DNA of 45,545 bases, from assembly GCA_015231885.1 (NCBI GenBank), contig JADGAT010000028.1:1-45545 (forward strand), read 5' to 3'. This stretch comes from SAR324 cluster bacterium. Lineage in GTDB: Bacteria > SAR324 > NAC60-12. A program made the translations under genes and the position numbers. Under the pieces are notes generated by a model. The model made no database searches. It had not been told where the DNA came from and was given only the letters and a program-made list of their open reading frames with translations. Shown here in pieces: positions 1 to 9,316 of this stretch. Position 1 is the first letter of the stretch. The number at the start of each line of letters is the position of its first letter.

Positions 1-25
1 CTACAATGGCTCTTTGCCATTTTGA

Positions 26-217
26 ACAAACAAAACATCGAATTTTTACTCAAACAGCGATTTGGTTTTATTGAAAAAACTGTTTAAAAGCGGCTCAAAA
101 CACCCGAATATACCGTTGGTAATTACGGACTTCTTAAGTGAGTTTATAGAACAATCACTTGATGAGGCTTCATTGGAATTTTACACCTATGTAAATCGTA
201 ATTATGCAATCAACTGA
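26..217 (+). pseudogene. Possible 3' remnant of an unidentified gene
   Basis: An open frame without a start codon runs from just after a stop at 23-25 to TGA at 215-217. Its last 45 or so residues look protein-like, ending TYVNRNYAIN. Another frame (positions 1-87) is open from the left edge and stops with GFIEKTV just where the second frame becomes plausible. A single frameshift in the A-run near 74-79 would join them into one reading frame ending at 217. The family is not recognised. It may be a broken gene, a sequencing indel, or chance open frames. Downstream, 218-301 holds nothing I can identify. Confidence 0.25.
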
Positions 218-301
218 AATATTTAATGTTTTTCCTTAATTTGACATCTATGCCGGAAAATGGGAACCTCTTCCCTATAGACAAACCAAACGATTTATGT
301 C

Positions 302-463
302 ATGACTTGGCAAATAAAAAAGGTCAAAGATGCTTTGTCAGCCAAGCGTTTGCTCAACAAAATTTATAGGCCGTTGTATCAATTTTTGATTTTTGATTTG
401 GAACAAGAGGCCATTGCTTCGTTGAAACATTTAAACACCAGGATGGATTACTGTGCAGATTAA
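302..463 (+). CDS. Possible small ORF (53 aa) ahead of the STAS gene
   Basis: This ATG-started frame encodes a 53-residue basic, partly hydrophobic peptide beginning MTWQIKKVKD. It overlaps the start of the STAS gene by 11 bases, an arrangement that can couple translation. No clear Shine-Dalgarno precedes the ATG and no family is recognised. The frame is also open upstream to 281, so it could be the tail of a decayed gene rather than a real small protein. Support is weak. Confidence 0.22.
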   Translation: MTWQIKKVKDALSAKRLLNKIYRPLYQFLIFDLEQEAIASLKHLNTRMDYCAD

Positions 464-785
464 TCATGAAAAAGAAAACAATGCTCTTATCTTCAAACTG
501 GTAGGAGACATGGTTTGGCAAACCGTACACGAGTCTGCCGGGTATATTATGAATGTAGTGGAAGAAGAAGATTATGAATCGATAATTATCAACTTCGAAG
601 GAGTGAATTTTATCGATTCAACAGGAATTGGGCTGCTCATCGAATTGTATAAAGTCACACGCTCCAGGCACATGAAACTCGCTGTCTGGGGAATGAGCAG
701 TGAAAGTTACGAAAATTTGGTTAAAGTGAAATTGGACCACATCTTTGTCAATCACAAAAGCAAAGAAGACGCACTCTCCTGCTAG
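453..785 (+). CDS. STAS-domain anti-sigma factor antagonist (SpoIIAA-like)
   Basis: This 110-residue protein is a single STAS domain. The diagnostic loop DSTGIG (residues 55-60) puts the phosphorylatable Ser at about residue 56, preceded by the beta strand of IIINFEGVNFI. In the SpoIIAA/RsbV family the unphosphorylated form binds an anti-sigma kinase and releases its partner; in proteobacteria such proteins often sit in broader partner-switch circuits. The start is GTG at 453, with AGGATGG just upstream. No RsbW-type kinase or PP2C phosphatase gene is visible next to it, so its partner is unknown. It converges on the EF-G gene with a 50-base gap that shows no clear terminator. Confidence 0.85.
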   Translation: MQINHEKENNALIFKLVGDMVWQTVHESAGYIMNVVEEEDYESIIINFEGVNFIDSTGIGLLIELYKVTRSRHMKLAVWGMSSESYENLVKVKLDHIFVNHKSKEDALSC

Positions 786-835
786 TAATGAAGAAAAAAA
801 ACATCCTTACCGGACTGGCAATGATGGCATAATCA

Positions 836-3013
836 TCATGATTCTTCTTCTTTTACTTTTTCAGCACGCTCTTTGATAACCTGCTCTTGAATGGAACTAG
901 GAACTTGTGCATATTTTTCAAATTCCATGGAATAGGTCGCTGTTCCAGAAGTTTGAGAACGAAGTTCAGTTGCATAACCAAACATTTCGGCAAGAGGTAC
1001 TCCGGCATTGACGACGGTCAGTTCGTCATTGATTTCAGAACCATAAATAATACCACGGCGAGAACTCAAATCCCCAATGACGGCCCCCTGATATGCAGAA
1101 GGCGTTTCCACTTCTACTTTCATGATGGGTTCCAGCAACACAGGGTTTGCTTTAGAAATAGCCTGTTTCATGGCATTGCGACAAGCAAGGCGATAGGCCA
1201 AATCACTGGAATCAACATCATGATACTTTCCATCGTTCAGCGTCACTTTAATACCAACCATCGGAAATGCGCCCAATGGACCTTTTTCCATGATATCCTG
1301 AAACCCTTTTTCACATGCAGGAATATGGACAGAAGGGATGGAGCCTCCAAAGATAGCATTCACAAATTCAAATTCTTCTTCATGATCATGAGGCAGAGGC
1401 TCTATCTGCCCAGTCACTCCTGCATACTGTCCTGAACCGCCTGTCTGCTTTTTATGGAGATAATCAAATCCGGCTGTTTGCATGATGGCCTCACGATAAT
1501 TCACTTGGGGAGGACCCACATTCACATCAGCATCATATTCTCTGCGCATCCTCTCAATATACACATCCAGATGCAACTCCCCCATGCCAGAAATATGGGT
1601 CTCACCTGATTCTTTATCAACCTTAACTCGAAAAGTTGGATCTTCTCGCATGAAACGCCCTAAGGCTTTGCTCATTTTTGTCTGGGCATTGTTGTCTTTT
1701 GCGTACACAGCAAGGGAAATAACAGGAATGGGAACATGCATGGATTCACAAACAACTTTGATGCCCGGGCTGCAGAATGTATCACCAGATGCACAATCAA
1801 CTCCAACCAGCGCAACAATATCTCCTGCTGACGCAAATTCGATGTTTTCCCGATCATTAGCATGCATACGAACAATACGACCAACACGCAGTTTTTTTCC
1901 TGTGCGGATATTGATCATTTGTTCACCTTTGCGTAATGTTCCCTGGTAAATCCTGACGTAGGTCAATTGCCCAAACTGCTCCTCTGTCAACTTGAATGCC
2001 ATCGCCACAAATGGCAAATTGGGATTTGCCTGAAGTTCTATCGTCTCCTCTTCATTGTCCGGGTTTTTTGCCTCATGGTTGTGTGTTTCGAGAGGAGAAG
2101 GTAAATAACGATCTACTGCATCCAAAATTAACTGCACTCCTTTGTTTTTAAAGGCAGAACCTAAATAGACAGGACACAGTTCTAAAGTCTGCACTCCTTT
2201 TTTGACGGCGGCATGTATCTGATCTTCCGAAATTTCCTTCTCTTCTAAAAAATCTTCCATCAACTGATCATCAAACATAGAAACCGCTTCTATCATCTCC
2301 ATGCGCTTTTCTTCTGCCTGATCTACCAAGTCGGCAGGAATTTCTTCTTCTCGGACCTTCTCTCCTTTTGTACCATCAAAATAAACAGCTTTCATGCTGA
2401 TTAAATCGACAACTCCTTCATGGCCTTCTTCCAAACCAATGGGAATCTGCATCGCCACTGCATTCAAATCGAGATGCTCTCGAAGACCTGCAATGCCTCT
2501 TTCGGGATCAGCACCCGTGCGATCCAGTTTATTGATGAAAGCGATTCGAGGTACTTTGTAGCGCTTCATCTGACGATCCACTGTAATGGATTGGGACTGA
2601 ATTCCAGCCACACCACATAAAATAAGGACCGCACCATCTAAAACTCTCAACGATCGCTCCACCTCTACGGTAAAATCGACATGGCCTGGAGTATCAATAA
2701 TATTGATCGTTTTATCTTTCCAAAAAACAGTGGTCGCTGCAGAAGTAATGGTAATTCCTTTTTCCTTTTCCAGCTCCATGTGGTCCATTGTTGCACCAGC
2801 GCCTCCACCACGAACCTCTTCTATCTTATGGATTTTTCCTGCGTAGTACAAAACGCGCTCTGTTAACGTGGTTTTCCCACTGTCAATATGTGCAGAAATT
2901 CCGATATTTCTCATTGCCCCTATCTGCTTTTTAGCAGCTTCTGTCATTGGTGCAGAAGGAGGAGATACTGCTGGTGTGTTTGATGAAGAATTTGTGTTTA
3001 AGCCCTGATCCAT
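836..3013 (-). CDS. fusA: Elongation factor G, spd/EFG1 type
   Basis: This is a GTPase that drives ribosome translocation in the cytoplasm. The 725-residue protein has a 30-residue low-complexity N-terminal extension. The P-loop AHIDSGKTT lies at 41-49, followed by the switch I region GITITSAA, G3 DTPGHVDF, G4 NKLD and G5 SAFKNKG, then domains II-V including the domain IV segment GSGQYAGV. Serine instead of alanine in the P-loop (AHIDSGKTT versus AHIDAGKTT) is typical of the spd/mitochondrial EFG1 subfamily rather than the canonical EF-G of str operons. In agreement, no rpsL, rpsG or tuf gene is adjacent. The ATG at 3013 follows AGGAAA on the minus strand. A second, canonical fusA may exist elsewhere in the genome; this window cannot show it. 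Confidence 0.93.
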   Translation of the reverse strand: MDQGLNTNSSSNTPAVSPPSAPMTEAAKKQIGAMRNIGISAHIDSGKTTLTERVLYYAGKIHKIEEVRGGGAGATMDHMELEKEKGITITSAATTVFWKDKTINIIDTPGHVDFTVEVERSLRVLDGAVLILCGVAGIQSQSITVDRQMKRYKVPRIAFINKLDRTGADPERGIAGLREHLDLNAVAMQIPIGLEEGHEGVVDLISMKAVYFDGTKGEKVREEEIPADLVDQAEEKRMEMIEAVSMFDDQLMEDFLEEKEISEDQIHAAVKKGVQTLELCPVYLGSAFKNKGVQLILDAVDRYLPSPLETHNHEAKNPDNEEETIELQANPNLPFVAMAFKLTEEQFGQLTYVRIYQGTLRKGEQMINIRTGKKLRVGRIVRMHANDRENIEFASAGDIVALVGVDCASGDTFCSPGIKVVCESMHVPIPVISLAVYAKDNNAQTKMSKALGRFMREDPTFRVKVDKESGETHISGMGELHLDVYIERMRREYDADVNVGPPQVNYREAIMQTAGFDYLHKKQTGGSGQYAGVTGQIEPLPHDHEEEFEFVNAIFGGSIPSVHIPACEKGFQDIMEKGPLGAFPMVGIKVTLNDGKYHDVDSSDLAYRLACRNAMKQAISKANPVLLEPIMKVEVETPSAYQGAVIGDLSSRRGIIYGSEINDELTVVNAGVPLAEMFGYATELRSQTSGTATYSMEFEKYAQVPSSIQEQVIKERAEKVKEEES

Positions 3014-3178
3014 ATTTTCCTATTTGACTACAACAGTGTCGCTTTTTAAATAAATTTTAAATTAAAATTAAATAAATTAATCAACTAAATTTTATAAAAT
3101 ATTGGATTCCAACGTTTATTTCAAGCCAAAAATAGAATATTGGCATTAACGAACTGTTTTTCAGATTGTGTGCTGGAC

Positions 3179-3208
3179 AAAAAAAATGCTTGTATTTCAA
3201 GAAGCATT
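3179..3208 (-). terminator. Candidate intrinsic terminator in the fusA/kinase intergenic region
   Basis: A perfect 7-bp inverted repeat, AATGCTT / AAGCATT, with a 10-base loop lies at 3185-3208. Read on the minus strand it is followed by a run of six T (3184-3179), the layout of a rho-independent terminator. No annotated minus-strand gene lies upstream of it, so it would end a short unannotated minus-strand transcript, or it is fortuitous. The rest of the 3014-3346 gap is very AT-rich and must hold the divergent promoters of fusA and the kinase; I could not choose specific boxes with confidence. Confidence 0.3.
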
Positions 3209-3346
3209 CTCCTATTCTAACCTTACTTGATTTCTCGCATTTTCCATTGAAGATTTGCGTCGTATCCTGATACTTTCCACACATTCATAGAATTGGAAAT
3301 GCCAAAAGGATTTTGATATTTTGAAAAAATAAACGATGCCTGCATT

Positions 3347-6097
3347 ATGGCCACCAAACCGGGATTACTTGTATTATCGATTCTCTACTTTGGCTTACTG
3401 TTTGGTATTGCGTATTATGCGGATAAACGCAGGGAACTTGGAAAAAGCCTGATCAACAATCCAACGATCTATGCACTTTCTTTAGGAGTGTATTGTACGG
3501 CCTGGACATTTTACGGAAGTGTGGGCCGCGCTGCCAATTTAGGATTGACCTTCCTTCCCATATACTTAGGTCCGACATTGATGGTTCTCTTGTGGGGAAC
3601 GGTTGTTCGGAAAATCATTCACATCTGTAAACTTTATTCCATCACTTCTGCAGCAGACTTTATTTCTTCACGCTATGGCAAAAGTCCCGGACTGGGAGGA
3701 CTCGTAGCAATTATTGCAGTAGTGGGGATCTTACCTTATATTTCTCTACAACTCAAAGCAATTAGTTTCACTTTTGAAATTGTTCGTCCTGTTGAAGAGT
3801 TGTTCACATATTCAACAACCATTACCCATTTTACACAAGATGCGACATTTTACATAACAATTATTTTGATCCTCTTTGCCATTTTATTTGGAGTTCGGCG
3901 CTTGGATGTCTCAGAGCGTCATGAAGGATTGGTTGCTGTCATTGCATTTGAATCGATTGCAAAACTGGTTGCTTTTATTTCGGTGGGACTTTTTGTAGTT
4001 TACGGCATGTATGATGGTTTTGGTGATCTGTTTGGACAAGCCTCAAAAATTCAAAAATTGCAGTCTTTATGGAGCTTGGAGAAGGAAGGCGTCTATTCGG
4101 AATGGCTGTTTTTATTGTTATTGAGCATGTTGTCAATCTTGTTCCTTCCTCGCCAATTTCAGGTAGCCGTCATTGAGAATGTCAATGAAACTCATCTGAA
4201 CCGAGCCATTTGGCTTTTTCCTCTCTACATGCTGCTGATTAATATTTTTGTACTCCCTATTGCCTTGGCAGGACGCCTCCATTTTCCAAATATGATGGTT
4301 GATGCGGATACGTTTGTACTGACTTTACCACTGGCAGCAGGCCAAAAACCCATCGCATGGCTTGTATTTATTGGAGGGTTGTCAGCAGCAACCAGTATGA
4401 TTGTTGTTTCTAGCGTTGCCCTGAGTAATATGATCTGTAATTCTTTGGTAATGCCCATTTTAATCCGTCTGCCAATCGTCCGAATTTATGAAGAAGCGAC
4501 GTTGAACACAACTCTGTTGAGGGTACGGCGGGGAAGTGTCGCAGTTGTGCTATTGATCAGCTATATCTATTTTCGCCTGGTCAGTGACCATGCTTCTTTG
4601 GTTTCAACAGGATTGGTTTCCTTTCTCGCAGTTGCCCAGTTTGCGCCATCACTTCTTGGCGGATTGTACTGGAAAAATGGGACAAAAGCAGGCGCCTGGA
4701 CAGGGCTGCTGGTTGGTTTTGGAATATGGGGGTATACACAACTTTTCAGTCAGTTGATTCAAGCAGGCTTCTTCCCTCAGTCTATTTTGACAGAGGGCCT
4801 GTTTGGAATTCATTTACTTAGACCCATGCAGCTGTTTGGCCTGGACTCCATGAGCCCGATATCCCAAGCCACTTTTTGGAGCTTGTTGTTAAATACAATT
4901 TGTTACATTGCTGTTTCTCTGATGACTCGACAAGATGCCATTGAACGTAGCCAGGCCAACCTCTTTGTAGATGCCACACGCTATTCTGATACTCAACGAA
5001 CCGGACTATGGAGAGGAACTGCAAATACTGAAGAGCTGCGTGGCCTATTGCAACGTTTTTTAGGAGAGGAACATACAAAACATGCTTTGAATGTTTATGC
5101 CGGACAGAATAACCTGAATCTGTCAAGTGGTCTTCCTGCAGACTCGAGCCTGGTGCAATACACAGAAAAATTATTATCTGGAGCTATCGGCTCGGTATCT
5201 GCCAGAATCATGGTAGCCTCTGTTGTCAAAGAAGAACCTTTGAAAATGGAAGAGGTTATGGATATTCTGGATGCAACACAACAGGCTATTTCTTATAGTC
5301 AGGAATTGGAAGAAAAATCTGAACAATTGCAGAAATTGACGAGGGAATTACAGGAGATGGACGCGTTGAAAGATGAATTCATCTCAGTCATTGCTCATGA
5401 ATTACGCACTCCTTTGACCTCAATTCGAGCATTTTCAGAAATTCTATACGATAATCTGGAAATTAAAGTTTCTAAACGTGAACAATTCCTTTCTTTGATT
5501 ATAAAAGAGAGTGAACGCTTGACTCGTTTCATTAATCAAGTATTAGATTTTGAGAAGCTGCAGTCTGGAAAAATACAATGGCACATGGAAGAACTCCAAA
5601 TCAAGGATGTTATCGAAGATTCAATTAGTTCTATCAGCCAACTGGCAAGGGATAAACTGATCCAGCTTCACTTTGACCCAACAAATATTGATGCTGCTGT
5701 TTATGGAGATTATGATCAACTCATGCAGGTTATGATTAATTTATTGTCCAATGCCGTCAAGTTTTGCCCCAAACAAAGTGGAGAGATATGGGTACAAGTG
5801 AGAAAAATGCAGGATCACGTCGAAGTGAGAGTAAAGGACAATGGATTGGGCATTTCACCAGAAGAAGAAGAACTCGTGTTTGAAAAGTTCAGACAAGTCC
5901 AAAAAGCCACGCAAGATGGCAATCCGACAGGAACAGGATTGGGACTACCCATTTGCAAGAGAATTATTGAACACCATCAAGGACAGATAGGAATTGCTCC
6001 AGGAAGTGAAAATGGTGCTATTTTTTATTTCACTCTTTTACCTGCAGAGCATCGACACAAAAATAATGTCATAATGAAATTGCAGGCTAATCATTAA
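3347..6097 (+). CDS. SSF transporter-like sensor histidine kinase with STAC domain (CbrA/CrbS-like)
   Basis: This 916-residue membrane sensor kinase has an N-terminal (about 1-510) multi-spanning sodium/solute symporter-like module of the SSF/SLC5 family. Residues about 540-635 match the STAC linker that joins such transporters to kinases. A coiled coil (about 640-670) leads into a DHp domain with the phospho-acceptor His684 in IAHELRTPL. The HATPase domain (about 785-905) has DNGLGIS and GTGLGLPIC. Known relatives, CbrA and CrbS, govern carbon or acetate responses; here no PAS domain separates STAC from DHp. The receiver gene at 6318 lies 220 bases downstream and is the likely partner. The ATG at 3347 has no strong ribosome site. 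The ligand is unknown. Confidence 0.88.
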   Translation: MATKPGLLVLSILYFGLLFGIAYYADKRRELGKSLINNPTIYALSLGVYCTAWTFYGSVGRAANLGLTFLPIYLGPTLMVLLWGTVVRKIIHICKLYSITSAADFISSRYGKSPGLGGLVAIIAVVGILPYISLQLKAISFTFEIVRPVEELFTYSTTITHFTQDATFYITIILILFAILFGVRRLDVSERHEGLVAVIAFESIAKLVAFISVGLFVVYGMYDGFGDLFGQASKIQKLQSLWSLEKEGVYSEWLFLLLLSMLSILFLPRQFQVAVIENVNETHLNRAIWLFPLYMLLINIFVLPIALAGRLHFPNMMVDADTFVLTLPLAAGQKPIAWLVFIGGLSAATSMIVVSSVALSNMICNSLVMPILIRLPIVRIYEEATLNTTLLRVRRGSVAVVLLISYIYFRLVSDHASLVSTGLVSFLAVAQFAPSLLGGLYWKNGTKAGAWTGLLVGFGIWGYTQLFSQLIQAGFFPQSILTEGLFGIHLLRPMQLFGLDSMSPISQATFWSLLLNTICYIAVSLMTRQDAIERSQANLFVDATRYSDTQRTGLWRGTANTEELRGLLQRFLGEEHTKHALNVYAGQNNLNLSSGLPADSSLVQYTEKLLSGAIGSVSARIMVASVVKEEPLKMEEVMDILDATQQAISYSQELEEKSEQLQKLTRELQEMDALKDEFISVIAHELRTPLTSIRAFSEILYDNLEIKVSKREQFLSLIIKESERLTRFINQVLDFEKLQSGKIQWHMEELQIKDVIEDSISSISQLARDKLIQLHFDPTNIDAAVYGDYDQLMQVMINLLSNAVKFCPKQSGEIWVQVRKMQDHVEVRVKDNGLGISPEEEELVFEKFRQVQKATQDGNPTGTGLGLPICKRIIEHHQGQIGIAPGSENGAIFYFTLLPAEHRHKNNVIMKLQANH

Positions 6098-6196
6098 GGA
6101 AGGCGAAAATAATAACATGCGAAAGTTACGCAGGATTTTCATCGAGGTTCAAGGTGTTTTATCGGTCGTACAACTTGCTATGTCACCGGTAAAGCA

Positions 6197-6295
6197 ATGA
6201 AGAAGATCATTGAAAAGACAAGTGGATTTGCTAAGTTATTGTTTGAGCATTCTTAAGGAGGTATCTTGAATTTATTGATTTCTGATTTATTGTAA
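6197..6295 (+). other. Intergenic stretch with two tiny ORFs and a very strong Shine-Dalgarno
   Basis: Between the SSF kinase and the response regulator, a 19-codon ORF (ATG 6197 to TAA 6256) ends inside a consensus Shine-Dalgarno AAGGAGGT (6255-6262). That site sits 3 bases before a TTG that opens a 9-codon ORF (6266-6295). The first ORF's frame is open from about 6117, so this could be a decayed gene tail. It could equally be a leader peptide region, or the strong ribosome site could be chance. The actual regulator start at 6318 is preceded only by a G-run. Confidence 0.25.
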
Positions 6296-6317
6296 ACTAT
6301 TTTACCCATGGGGGGGT

Positions 6318-6698
6318 ATGGAGGACAAGAAAAAAGTATTAATTGTGGAAGATGATCCGGTTATTGTGATTTCACTGGAGTTCTTAATGGAGGAGAATGG
6401 ATACGCCGTTTTCATTGCAAAAACAGGGGAAGAAGCATTGGAACTTGCTGAGAAGCATGAACCTGATTTGATTTTACTGGATGTGATGTTACCGCAACGC
6501 ACGGGGTTTGAAGTATGCCAAATATTACGGGCACAAGATAAATTTGAAAAAACAAAAATTGTTTTACTAACTGCTAAAGGACGTGAAGTTGATATTAAAA
6601 AAGGGCTAACTTTGGGTGCTGATGCCTATATCACCAAGCCTTTTTCTACAAGAGATCTCGTCAAAACCGTTCATGATATACTAGCAGATGAATCATGA
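6318..6698 (+). CDS. Single-domain response regulator (CheY/PilH-like)
   Basis: This is a 126-residue stand-alone receiver domain with no output domain. The acidic pocket is E11-D12-D13, the phosphorylation site is Asp55 (LILLDVMLP), the switch Thr is Thr85 and the conserved lysine is Lys107 (ITKPF). It would accept phosphate from a kinase and act by protein contact. The natural donor is the SSF-STAC kinase just upstream. Its stop overlaps the start of the kinase-like/exonuclease gene by 4 bases (ATGA), so the two are translationally coupled and probably work together. The ATG follows a run of seven G that can serve as the ribosome site. Confidence 0.9.
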   Translation: MEDKKKVLIVEDDPVIVISLEFLMEENGYAVFIAKTGEEALELAEKHEPDLILLDVMLPQRTGFEVCQILRAQDKFEKTKIVLLTAKGREVDIKKGLTLGADAYITKPFSTRDLVKTVHDILADES

Positions 6699-8857
6699 AC
6701 CATAAAATGCGTTTTTTTCTGATTTGGTTTTTTTTTAACGCGATTCTGGTGGCCTCTATCCTTGCCATTGGAGTATTTATTTTTCAGCAAATTTCCGCAG
6801 AAGATCGCCTCCATTTGACAACAACCCTTTCTCCCTACCTTTACTACATCCTCGTTCCCCTTGCCAGTCTACTGGCACTGATAATCTTTGGCACAAAATG
6901 GCTATTGAACAGCTTTTGGATCGTTTTAGGCCAGATAGTCGAAGAGATGAAGCTCAATTTAGCAAGCAATCCTTCTCATCGCATCAACTTACCAGGACGC
7001 GGAACTTTGAGTCAGATCGCCGATTTATTCAATCAGCAGGCAAACCAGATGGAGGAACTGCAAATACGAGTTGATGAACAAATCACCAAAGCGAAAATGG
7101 ATCTTGAACGTGAAAAGAATGTACTTTCTCTCTTAATTGAGGCGCTCAGTGAAGGCATTATTGTTTGTAATAAAGAAGGAATAATTTTGCTGTACAATCA
7201 AATGGCAAAAACGCTGCTCAATCCTCCCCCTAATCCAGAAAAAGTTTCAGCCCCCCCCCAAGAAAAAACGAATTTTGTTGGATTAGAACGATCCTTGATG
7301 ACCATTATTGAAACTCCCCTGCTCACCTACACCATCAATGAACTCAAAGAGAGGCAGCAAATGGGAAGCGACAATCTGGAACAGCATTTTATTATCGAAC
7401 ATGGCGGAAGCCTGATTAACGTCGAAGCCATCGGAATCATTGATCAAACACAACAGTTAGGCGGATTCATCTTTATTTTTCAGGATGTTTCTCCAAAAGC
7501 TGACATTCCTCGTCCCTATGAACGACAACAGCAGAATCTCAAAGAAAAAATGAGATCCGATTTGGCAAATGTCCGTGCTTCGATTGAAGCTATTTTGGAT
7601 TACCCTCACTTACCGGAGCAGAAACGGAAAAAATTTTTAGAAATTGTTCGGGATAATTCGATTAAGTTGACCAGCTTACTAGACCAGGACCCTGCTCAAA
7701 CTGTTAAGGACATATCATCTATTTGGTCTTTGGGAGAAACATTTGTGAGAGAGTGGCTGAATTCTCTGGATTCCAAACTAAAAAGCCTGCTGTCTTGTAA
7801 ATTTGATTTAGATTTAGGAGAAGAAAGCTGCTGGATCAATCTAAACCAGTATTTAATGACACAGACTCTGGTTTATTTACTGGGGCAATTACAACAAGCT
7901 CAAACCCCCAACTCTCTCCTTTGTCGATTGCACCAAGATGGTCATTTCGTAATGATTGATCTTGTTTGGGACGGCGCACCTCTTTTACCTGAGCATTTTC
8001 GCCAATGGATCACCCAGTCTATCAAGTGGGAAGAAATCAATAACCCGGTCACCATTTCAGGAATCCTCCATCAACACGATGCTGAGATTTGGCTGCAGGC
8101 AGGACATGAGTCAGAATCCCATTACATTCGATTGTTTTTTCCTAAATTAGAAGAAAATAAAAGCAAGTCCTCCAAGCAGCGATCCATATCCCTCGAACAT
8201 CGTCCTGTATTTTACGATTTTGACCTTTTTGACAAAACTCCTCATCCTGAGCTCGACAATGCTTCGCTGTCCGATTTAACGTACACCGTTTTTGATACAG
8301 AAACAACAGGTCTGAATCCTTCCGGAGGAGATGAAATTATTTCTATTGCAGCCATTCGGATTGTGAACGGACGACTCCTGGAAGGAGAAACTTTTGAGCA
8401 GCTGATCGACCCTCTCCGTTCTATCCCTCAAGAGTCCATCAATATACATGGCATTCATCCTGAAATGCTGGAAGGCAAACCATTGATTGAGCAGGCCTTG
8501 CCTCATTTTCATAAATTTGCAGAAAATACTGTACTGGTCGGACACAATGCTGCTTTTGATATGCGTTTTTTTCAAATGAAAGAGAAAGTAGTGAATGTTT
8601 CATTCACCCATCCAGTCTTAGATACCCTTTTGCTCTCTGCAGTCGTACACCCTTATCAAGATCAACACTTTTTGGAAAAAATCGCAGAGCGTTTTAATTT
8701 AAAAGTAGAAGCCAGACACACCGCATTGGGAGATGCCCTGTTGACCGCAAAAATTTTTCTGAAGTTAATTCCTCTCTTGGCACAACAAAATATTCACACC
8801 CTTAAAGACACTCTGCTTGCTTCCAAAGAGACACAGTATGCGAAACTGAAGTACTAG
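6695..8857 (+). CDS. Membrane PAS/degenerate histidine-kinase protein fused to a DnaQ-like 3'-5' exonuclease
   Basis: This is a 720-residue fusion. Two transmembrane helices (about 8-30 and 45-70) are followed by a HAMP-like/coiled segment, a PAS domain (about 145-270) and a DHp-like helical hairpin (about 280-330). The DHp motif has no histidine at the expected place ([12 protein letters not shown] instead of an H-E/D-L motif). The following ATPase-like region lacks clear N and G boxes, so kinase activity is doubtful. Residues about 528-705 form a DEDDh exonuclease of the DNA polymerase III epsilon family with a complete active site: Asp534 and Glu536 (FDTETTG), Asp622 (HNAAFD), His675 and Asp680. 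The start overlaps the response-regulator stop. Similar exonuclease genes are known near acetate-transporter/CrbS-type kinase loci in proteobacteria; the nuclease substrate is unknown. Confidence 0.85.
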   Translation: MNHKMRFFLIWFFFNAILVASILAIGVFIFQQISAEDRLHLTTTLSPYLYYILVPLASLLALIIFGTKWLLNSFWIVLGQIVEEMKLNLASNPSHRINLPGRGTLSQIADLFNQQANQMEELQIRVDEQITKAKMDLEREKNVLSLLIEALSEGIIVCNKEGIILLYNQMAKTLLNPPPNPEKVSAPPQEKTNFVGLERSLMTIIETPLLTYTINELKERQQMGSDNLEQHFIIEHGGSLINVEAIGIIDQTQQLGGFIFIFQDVSPKADIPRPYERQQQNLKEKMRSDLANVRASIEAILDYPHLPEQKRKKFLEIVRDNSIKLTSLLDQDPAQTVKDISSIWSLGETFVREWLNSLDSKLKSLLSCKFDLDLGEESCWINLNQYLMTQTLVYLLGQLQQAQTPNSLLCRLHQDGHFVMIDLVWDGAPLLPEHFRQWITQSIKWEEINNPVTISGILHQHDAEIWLQAGHESESHYIRLFFPKLEENKSKSSKQRSISLEHRPVFYDFDLFDKTPHPELDNASLSDLTYTVFDTETTGLNPSGGDEIISIAAIRIVNGRLLEGETFEQLIDPLRSIPQESINIHGIHPEMLEGKPLIEQALPHFHKFAENTVLVGHNAAFDMRFFQMKEKVVNVSFTHPVLDTLLLSAVVHPYQDQHFLEKIAERFNLKVEARHTALGDALLTAKIFLKLIPLLAQQNIHTLKDTLLASKETQYAKLKY

Positions 8858-8866
8858 TCCAGACGA

Positions 8867-9316
8867 TCAAACCTCATAGGATTTGAGCCACTCGGCCAAA
8901 TAGCCGCGTACCTCTTCTTGACAGACATCCTCAACCACATCAATTCCTGTCGCTTTCAGCAGTCGAACACCTTCTCCTGAAACGCTGGGATGGGGGTCAC
9001 GAATACCGATCACAACTTGTTTGATTTGTTTTTGAATAATGGCAGAGGTGCAGGGAGGCGTTCTTCCAAAAAAAGAACACGGCTCTACAGTAGAATAAAG
9101 TATTGCTCCTTCAACAGGCTGGTTGTGCAGCTCCGCATCCAGGAATGCGCTGATTTCAGCATGAGGGCCTCCAGGAGGACGGGTGTTTCCTTCTCCAATA
9201 ATATGGTTTTCCATAACGATCACACAACCAACATTAGGATTATCGCCCGTCAATCCTTTTACCTGCATTCCCAGTTCAATGGCTTTTTTCATGAATTGCT
9301 CATCATCATGTCTCAT
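8867..9316 (-). CDS. ribD: Stand-alone RibD-type pyrimidine deaminase domain
   Basis: This 149-residue zinc deaminase resembles the N-terminal half of riboflavin-synthesis RibD (diaminohydroxyphosphoribosylaminopyrimidine deaminase). The zinc/catalytic motif is His52-Ala-Glu54 with Cys80 and Cys89 in EPCSFFGRTPPC, the RibD signature. The C-terminal reductase domain present in most bacterial RibD (about 360 residues) is absent, and the gene simply stops. I chose ATG 9316 because the longer reading frame to 9367 lies wholly inside the upstream gene. The 9316 start overlaps the stop of the DUF4254 gene by 11 bases. Either a separate reductase exists elsewhere, or this enzyme has another pyrimidine-like substrate. 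Confidence 0.82.
   Translation of the reverse strand: MRHDDEQFMKKAIELGMQVKGLTGDNPNVGCVIVMENHIIGEGNTRPPGGPHAEISAFLDAELHNQPVEGAILYSTVEPCSFFGRTPPCTSAIIQKQIKQVVIGIRDPHPSVSGEGVRLLKATGIDVVEDVCQEEVRGYLAEWLKSYEV

Noticed and set aside
887..1435. Long plus-strand ORFs inside the EF-G gene
   Set aside because: They are antisense shadows of a confidently identified gene and have no family-like motifs.
3081..3284. 67-codon minus-strand ORF in the fusA/kinase gap
   Set aside because: Low-complexity, no ribosome site, no family-like pattern, and it spans the terminator-like hairpin.
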